Positions 58,021-64,000 of a DNA stretch of 64,000 nt are shown here, piece after piece (within the stretch, counting starts at the first letter, position 1; each line of letters begins with the position of its first letter). Below the pieces are notes generated by a model. It saw only the letters and a program-made list of their open reading frames with translations. It was not told the origin of the DNA and did not search any database. Source of the stretch: Adiantum capillus-veneris (lineage: Eukaryota; Streptophyta; Polypodiopsida; Polypodiales; Pteridaceae); contig CM043944.1 of NCBI GenBank assembly GCA_014529385.2, positions 90,253,384-90,317,383 of the forward strand. The letters run 5' to 3'. A program made the position numbers and the translations under genes.

Positions 58021-58715
58021 GGTGAGGACTCTATCCTTTCTTGGAATCTCTTTGGCTTTGCTGTCGTCCATCCTGCATGTATCAAACTAATCCCACTTTT
58101 TGAAGCAGACAGTACAGATGTTTCTTTTTAATCCATTACTAGAATGAGACCTCATTCTTATTGCAATGTACAAAAGTAATTCTAAGACTGAGTTGTTTTT
58201 GTGCTACCCCTGGTCACTTGTCTAAAGCTAGTTGTCTTTTAACTTTATGGTTCTTTTGTATTTAAGTAAAACAGCTACACACACGTCCTAATCACAAGGA
58301 TTTCCTATGGTTTTGGGAAAGCCAGGACATTGGCTTTAGGGACTAATTTGGCTTATAGAGCTAAGGTGGACCCATTGTCAATAATTCCTATTTTTAGGTT
58401 GGCTAGTGTTAGGTGGGGTTGGCTAGTGCTAGGTGGTTCCTCTTAGATTATAATTTTGGATTCTTGCTCACTTCCTTGACTTGTAGCCTTCTATACTTTG
58501 CAGGTACTTTTTGGCCCCTATGGAAGGAAGCAGCTCTCAAAGAAGTCCTTGGCATCAAAACATATCTACATACATTGTCTATTTCAAAACGAACTTCTGC
58601 GTTGGTTTTCCCCAAAGGCAATATTTTGTGAGTTTTTTTTTACTTTTTGGTAACCATAAACTACTAGACAATGTTGTAGTCGGTTAGACTTATCAACAAC
58701 CGATAGTCTACAACA
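58021..58715. other. Region between the left repeat and the PLE coding part
   Basis: No domain recognised. It may be the rest of the left repeat; the right copy continues outside the window. One minor repeat is GGTTGGCTAGTGTTAGGTGG followed by GGTTGGCTAGTGCTAGGTGG (58399-58437). Confidence 0.4.
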
Positions 58716-60414
58716 ATGATTTTCTTAGACATGGTAATATCCCTGATTGTGCCTGTACTAAATACAATACTTTTTAAGGACTTTGGTGAGTTAGTCAAAC
58801 ATGTCTGTACTTGTGATCTAAGTGTGACTAATGACTGCACCATTCAAAGTTTTTTGGCAAAAGGATTGAATCACATGCCTATTTTTTCTAAGAACCCATA
58901 CTTGGCGGTTTCAGCTTTACTTAGCTGTCTGACTAACCTAGTCAATGCTCTCCAACTGGAGCAGACAGTCCTATTGGACTTAAGAAATTTAGTTTATCAT
59001 TGTTGCTTTTGAAAGGTCTCTCTCTTACCTCAAAATTGGCTGTCTACAAAGGGCTCCTAGATCACCCTAGAATTGGGATTGAAATTTCAAAAACTTGCAC
59101 TAAATTGGTTTATTGTTAGTCTAGGTAAAAGCGCCAACTCCCCCACTCTAATTTGCAAAAACCTTGCATGGAAAGCAACTCACTCTTGCCTATCTAGTGA
59201 AGAATTTACTCTGCTTAGCCTCTCTCCTTGGGAGGGCACTAATAAAATTACTAATCACCTTATAAATATGGGTAAATCACCGGAGTCCATCAAATTTCTA
59301 GTTTTGTTTCCCACTTACAAACATCACAAACATAAGTTCTCCTGGATTTTTCGTGCCTCTAATGGGATATTACCCAGATTACTAAAAACATTACGGTATG
59401 CCTTGACCTTGTCCTTTCGAAGTTTGAGACAATTTGTGCTATTAAACAAAAGCTTTGCTCAAGTTTTCTTAAAATACATAGTAACCCCTTTTGGTTGGTT
59501 AAAAACTTCTTTGATGTCACTCTCAACTTCCCCGATTGAATTTCTCACCTTGGATCTGCAGACATCACTTGATGGGGGGATGAAGGATTGAAGAATGTTC
59601 TAAGGAGAACGATTAGGATCGCATTTGAAAATGCGTGTTTAGAAGGTTTTACCTATATCTCTCTAGTAAATAAGCCTAGATTGATTAAAAAAGCCACCTC
59701 TTCTCATAATTTCCACTTTGATGAAAAGAAACTAAGTGATCACATTACTTTGTTGCTTGATAATTGTTCTATCCACTTTGGCAACCAATGCTACAACTAG
59801 AGCCTTGGTATCCCTATGGGATTTTTGCGTTCACCCCTTATGTGCAATTTATACTTAGCCTATTTTGAATACAAGTGGTTTCTCAAAAGTTTAAAAGATA
59901 AAAAAACCTGTCATAAACTTTCTTTGTTTAAGCATACATATAAATATAGGGATGATATTTTGAGCTTCAATAACAAATTCTTCTTTGATGAGTTAAAATG
60001 CATTCACCCTAACTGCCTGATTATTGAACCTACATATAGGGATGGATTTAATACGCCCTCTGGCTTCTTCACCACCTCTTTATAGTTCCTTGACATCAGT
60101 ATTGCATTACACAATCCTTGTAATTGTGAATTTGACTATCGGTTATTTTGGAAAAGGGACCAACTTAACATATCTTCTATAGAATTGTCAAGAGAAAAAG
60201 TAATAGGCCACACAAATTGGCTCTTAATACTTGTATTAGTATTCTTCATATGATCATGTATTCCTCTTCTAATTGCTCAATTGCTTGGAAGGCATTAGAC
60301 TACTTATTCAAAAATTTTACTTTAATGGGTTCGGAAGAAATTTTTTACCTCAATGGGTTCAGAAGAAATGACATAATTTTTACCATAATTAAGGCAATCT
60401 CAATTAACCACTAA
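58716..60414 (+). pseudogene. Penelope-like element reverse transcriptase, broken
   Basis: Five frame segments form one protein. 58716-59009: IQSFLAKGLNHMP, the N-terminal GLNxxP signature. 59073-59588: VSLGKSANSPTLICKNLAW, and YKHHKHKFSWIFRASNG, the conserved HKxxxxRxIxxS part. 59588-59797: helix-rich DITxxxxx...LRRTIRIAFENA region. 59816-60085: GIPMGFLRSPLMCNLYLAYFE, then KYRDDIL, the catalytic box with both Asp. After a TAG at 60083-60085 the frame continues FLDISI and YRLFWKRDQLNI to 60250; 60217-60411 carries a helical end (IAWKALDYLFKNF). No GIY-YIG endonuclease was found before the right repeat. The order fits Penelope-like elements rather than LTR, L1 or group II types. Confidence 0.75.
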
Positions 60415-60476
60415 CTTGGTCTAAATCTCAATTCGACTATCCTTATCTCTTTAATTAAGTAGTAGGCCCATACACA

Positions 60477-60700
60477 ATGGGTCTACTACCGACCCATTGT
60501 GTATGGCACCTGGGAAAGGGCGCGCGCACACACACACACTCACAAACACAAGTTTTTTCTTATTTTTTCAACACATGGTTGGCACCTTTGTGGAAAAATA
60601 AAGGTAATTGCTCAAGGACGGAGTTTGCATGGGCCCACAAACATCACTATGCACAAGTTGCAACCTGCATGTGGCCCTAAATTGAACCATCCTTTGGAAA
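60477..60700 (+). repeat. Right direct repeat of the Penelope-like element, first part
   Basis: The CA-rich tract followed by CACATGGTTGGCACCTTTGTGGAAAAATAAA corresponds to 55900-56010. TTGCATGGGCCC...CACTATGCAC...GCATGTGGCCC (60625-60680) corresponds more loosely to 56020-56070. Confidence 0.6.
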
Positions 60701-60890
60701 ATTTAAACGCTGCATCTTACCCAAAATACAACCTTCTCAATCATGTTTGATAGGTGCTTCAAGAGGCGGCAAAGAAGCCACCATTTCAGATTTCTGCAAA
60801 CGAAGCAAACTAGCAAAATTCAGACGGCCAAAACGTGCATAGTTTTGCATCTGAAATAGCCTTAGAATCCACAACTGCGTTTGCAAAATT

Positions 60891-62315
60891 CTACCCACAC
60901 TTGTCATTCAAAGTGAGCTTATACAACCCATGGCATAAAATGCCAGATGCAACAATTTCATTACCAAAATCGAGATCATGAACTGTACATCTATCATCCA
61001 CAAACTTGACTACAAGTCCAAGTCTAGCAAGTGCAGATACAGAAAAAAGATTCTTGTTGATCCCAGGTACATAAAGTGCATCAACAAGTGTGAAAGAACT
61101 ACCATTTGCAGCAGTAAGCACAATCTTTCCAACTCCTTGAATCGGATAAGAGGCATTGTTGGCACAAGTAACTGGATTTCCATGAGGGATAGACTCAAGG
61201 GAGGTGAACAAATCATGATGTGAGGTAATGTGCTTTGTAGCACCACTGTCAAAATACCACACATGTGAATTTGCAGCAACTGAAATGCATGCATCATGTA
61301 CAATAGGATTATAGGTACACTCTGCATCAACATCAACATCAACATCAACATCAACATCAACATCAACATCAACATCAACATCAACATCACAGTCTCCTTT
61401 CACAGAACAATAGCTACATTTGTAGTGGAACTAGCATTAGTAGTGGAACCAACCTCTTTCTTCTTAGCCTCTTTCGCATTCAACTTCGAACACTTCTTGA
61501 TCAAGTGGTCATTAGATTCATAGTTATGGCAACGCATCTTCTTTTTTCCCTTATCAATAGAATGGTCAGAGGAATTGCTACCAGCAGAAGCATTAGAAAC
61601 ATGTGATTTTTCACTCGCAGAGGAACCATGAGAAGTGGCTGCATTGCTGTTACCACCTTTTCTTTGAGCATCAATAAAATCCTATTCAACTGCACGCTGT
61701 CTATTCCTATTTTTTTGGGAAAGTGACTCTTGCAACATTAATGTGCACAATGCATCAAACTTGACAACTTCAGGATTTCCTTGGGTCATGAGTCTCCTAG
61801 TACTAGCAAAAGTCTGGTAAGAATCTGGCAAGGTATCAAGAACAATCTGCACAAAGGAACTATTTAAAATGATTTCATTTGCAGACATGAGCAAGGAAAG
61901 TGTCCATGTCATCTTCCTCATGCATAACCTTCGACTCCAACTCTTTACGCAGCAATGCAATTTTTGCCTCATTTGCGACTTGCATAAAGACCAGCCACAA
62001 TATCCCAAGCTTGTTTTGCAGATTTCGCTGAACGAATGTGGGGAGTAATAGTGCGCTTCAAAAACAACACAATCAATGCATGAGCTTGTGCATATTTTAC
62101 ATCCCAATGAGCTTACTCAGCTGTAGGTAAAACAACTCTAACAGAAGCAATCCTTGCAGCATCCTCAACATCGCTTGTATCCTCAGATTGTCCCCATCCA
62201 ATCTGTCCTCAGCAGCAAACATCTTGAACACATATGTGTTGTTGTCAGCCATGGTAAATGCTGTACATGATGTGAAAAATACCCGAAAAGAGGAGAAGGA
62301 AAGTGGAAACAACAT
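60891..62315 (-). pseudogene. gag: Ty1/copia gag and protease start
   Basis: Minus strand from ATG at about 62252 (MADNNTYVFKMFAAEDRLDGDN), then after frame changes VLDTLPDSYQTFASTRRLMTQGNPEVVKFDALCTLMLQE, typical of copia gag. The zinc knuckle reads RCHNYESNDHLIKKC with the second Cys replaced by Tyr. A run of Asp-Val dipeptides is encoded by a hexanucleotide repeat. The protease follows with an intact active site WYFDSGATKHIT and continues to SALARLGL and GLYKLTLND. The frame stops at 60891. Integrase and RT are absent, so the element is truncated. Confidence 0.85.
61325..61390 (-). repeat. (ATCAAC)n repeat inside the copia frame
   Basis: About ten hexamers, read on the minus strand as GATGTT, Asp-Val. 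The repeat leaves the frame open into the protease. Confidence 0.95.
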
Positions 62316-62541
62316 GTGCTATATAGCACAAACCGTAAAGGATTGTAAGGAACCTGTTATGCAAAAAACGACATTGACAAAATTTTTGCACAAAATGACA
62401 AAATAGCCTGCACAATACTGCTTGTAATTGAAACGGAGGCCGAAATGAGCTCAAATAAAAAATTTGAGCTCACTGAAATCAGAGAAAGTGAGCAGGCATG
62501 TGCTGGAGTTGCTTGGAACTAAGCCCGAGAGGATGCAACTT

Positions 62542-62552
62542 GCTTGATACCA
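62542..62552 (-). promoter_or_regulatory. Copia primer-binding site
   Basis: Minus strand TGGTATCAAGC, one base from the start of the tRNA-Met primer site TGGTATCAGAGC with a deletion. It lies two bases from the LTR at 62555, the usual spacing. Confidence 0.7.
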
Positions 62553-62554
62553 AT

Positions 62555-62781
62555 TGTTCGAATTAGGGTTGCAAGAAAACACACACAGCTTGGAGAATAG
62601 GAAGGAAGCTCAAGGCACACAACAGAGAGTGTATTACTTAGTGTGCAATGGAAAGATTGATAGCCCTAGAATGATGTGCGTATATACAATGCACAGGGGC
62701 AAAGACCTCCTAGTGAGGGAAAAATGTCCCGACGGTCCTAAGTGTGTTTACACACATCACTACCACATGTATATGGTAACA
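62555..62781 (-). repeat. Copia 5' LTR (227 bp)
   Basis: Starts TGTTCGAATT beside the primer site and ends GGTAACA. Immediately after it, TACAATGGTATTTTTTG resumes the direct repeat seen at 56763, so this boundary is fixed by comparison with the left copy. A TATA-like GTATATACAATGC lies near 62680. Confidence 0.75.
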
Positions 62782-64000
62782 TACAATGGTATTTTTTGTG
62801 TTGGTTATTTGTTTTCACGATGATTTATTGCATCATACTCTGTTTTTGCTCAGAGTCTAACGAGTAATATGGGCTTTGCATAATCTAATGTTGTTTTTAT
62901 GGTTCACAAGCCTTGTGATAACATACCTTGGTCTTTTTTCTTTTGGATTGCCTTGCATAGCAAGATAAAAGTGCCCCTCATTTGTGCAAACTTTTTATTT
63001 TGCCCCGCACATGGTATACTGCACTGGTTTTACTCCAAATAATGGCTTGTGTTTTGACACCTGTTGCTCGTGCTTGGCCTTGCAAATTATTGGCCGCTTG
63101 TGAATCTATATTGGCAACCAATATGTGTTTGGATTACTTTGGGGCTTTGTCGTAGTTATCTTGATACTGGTCTTTTTTGGAAAAGATATGGCTCGTGTTT
63201 ATGGGTTAAAAAAAGGGGTGATACCCGGTATGATGTCAAGCAAGGCAATGGAAACTCTGCGCAAATTTTTTAGTTAAGAAGATTGTATGCTCTGCCCAAA
63301 AAGGGACTCTAGTTGCATTGAAATGTTTTTTGACGTGTTGTTTACTAACATTTCGCTATCCTAACTTGGCTACACATTTGGAATTTTTGGTTTCCGCATA
63401 CTAAGAGCAGTCATTTAAAAAAAAGAGAGAGAGAGAAAATGAAGGGGCTTTGAGACCAGTGAGGTTTGGTTTTAACACCTACTAGCTATTGTTTGGTGCA
63501 GAATGTGATGGATATTGTATATTTTTTTCATACATGCATAAGTGAGTCTTATCAAAGATTTTTTCAAGAATGGAGGCTATAAGGAAATCACAATCATTTG
63601 ATCAGGATTGATAAATTCTTGGGCTATTTGTTTGGAAGATCCTGCAGTAGGGAAGGGCCTCATTTTGAGACTAAAACAATTGGATCGAAAGAGGTTTGTG
63701 GCCTTTCGGTTAGAATGATATGTATGTCAATATGCTATATAAGGTCTCAATAAAATTGGGTTATATAAAAACTATATCTATTAAAACTACATTTATTCGC
63801 TGTTATCCTAAATGAGTGATGAACTTTGGATGTCTTGCCATAAAATTAACTTAAAAAGAAAAAAAACACACCTTCTTAACAAAATTGATTACTTTGGACG
63901 ATGGGCTAGGCTAAAAAGGTTGTAAGTTGGACATGGATAACAATTGATATAGTCCATTGACACCTATAATATGCATTCAAGGCTAACAGAATTGTTGTCT
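62782..64000 (+). repeat. Right direct repeat of the Penelope-like element, second part
   Basis: Matches 56763-58020 almost throughout and is still matching at the window end (TAACAGAATTGTTGTCT at 63984-64000, also near 57990). It carries no recognisable coding sequence; the short ORFs are in shared non-coding sequence. Confidence 0.85.

Overview
This 64-kb window looks like nuclear DNA of a land plant with a large, repeat-rich genome. The evidence is plant-type Ty3/Gypsy elements (one lineage with a tRNA-Asp primer site, another with a chromodomain), a plant L1 LINE whose ORF1 has a DUF4283 domain and a zinc knuckle, a CACTA/TNP2 DNA transposon, tRNA-headed SINE-like units, Ty1/copia pieces and a beta-carbonic anhydrase fragment. 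A Penelope-like reverse transcriptase (58.7-60.4 kb) suggests a fern or another non-flowering plant. That is inference; no species marker is visible.

Layout. 0-2.3 kb: minus-strand Ty3/Gypsy LTR and integrase. 2.8-3.5 kb: unrecognised protein-like ORFs. 3.5-14 kb: a plus-strand tandem Ty3/Gypsy compound in which one unit keeps gag and the next keeps RT-RNase H-integrase. They share a repeated ~2.5-kb 3' region. 14.8-19.6 kb: a decayed chromovirus. 19.8 kb: a tRNA-like gene. 20.1-20.6 kb: beta-carbonic anhydrase fragment. 20.8-26.4 kb: duplications, microsatellites and an LTR end with a tRNA-Met primer site. 26.4-29.9 kb: another decayed Ty3/Gypsy element. 30-34.5 kb: duplicated, mostly non-coding DNA, an unknown decayed ORF and one LTR. 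34.5-54 kb: AT-rich dispersed repeats with two minus-strand LINE copies. One (37.5-39.4 kb) is 5'-truncated. The other (40.8-52.7 kb) is near full length and split by a 5.6-kb CACTA element (44.7-50.3 kb). 53.8-55 kb: SINE-like unit and a copia integrase fragment. 55.8-64 kb: Penelope-like element between long direct repeats, the right one interrupted by a copia element.

No intact gene is evident. Nearly every reverse transcriptase has stops, frameshifts or altered catalytic residues. The best-supported results are the nesting history (two LINE target-site duplications, two related unoccupied sites inside the window, and a TTA duplication around the CACTA element), an aspartic-protease-like domain downstream of integrase in the 8.3-11.7 kb element, and the Penelope-like element flanked by candidate pseudo-LTRs. 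Many two-copy tandem duplications of 31-225 bp are scattered across unrelated elements and deserve a check as biology or assembly error.
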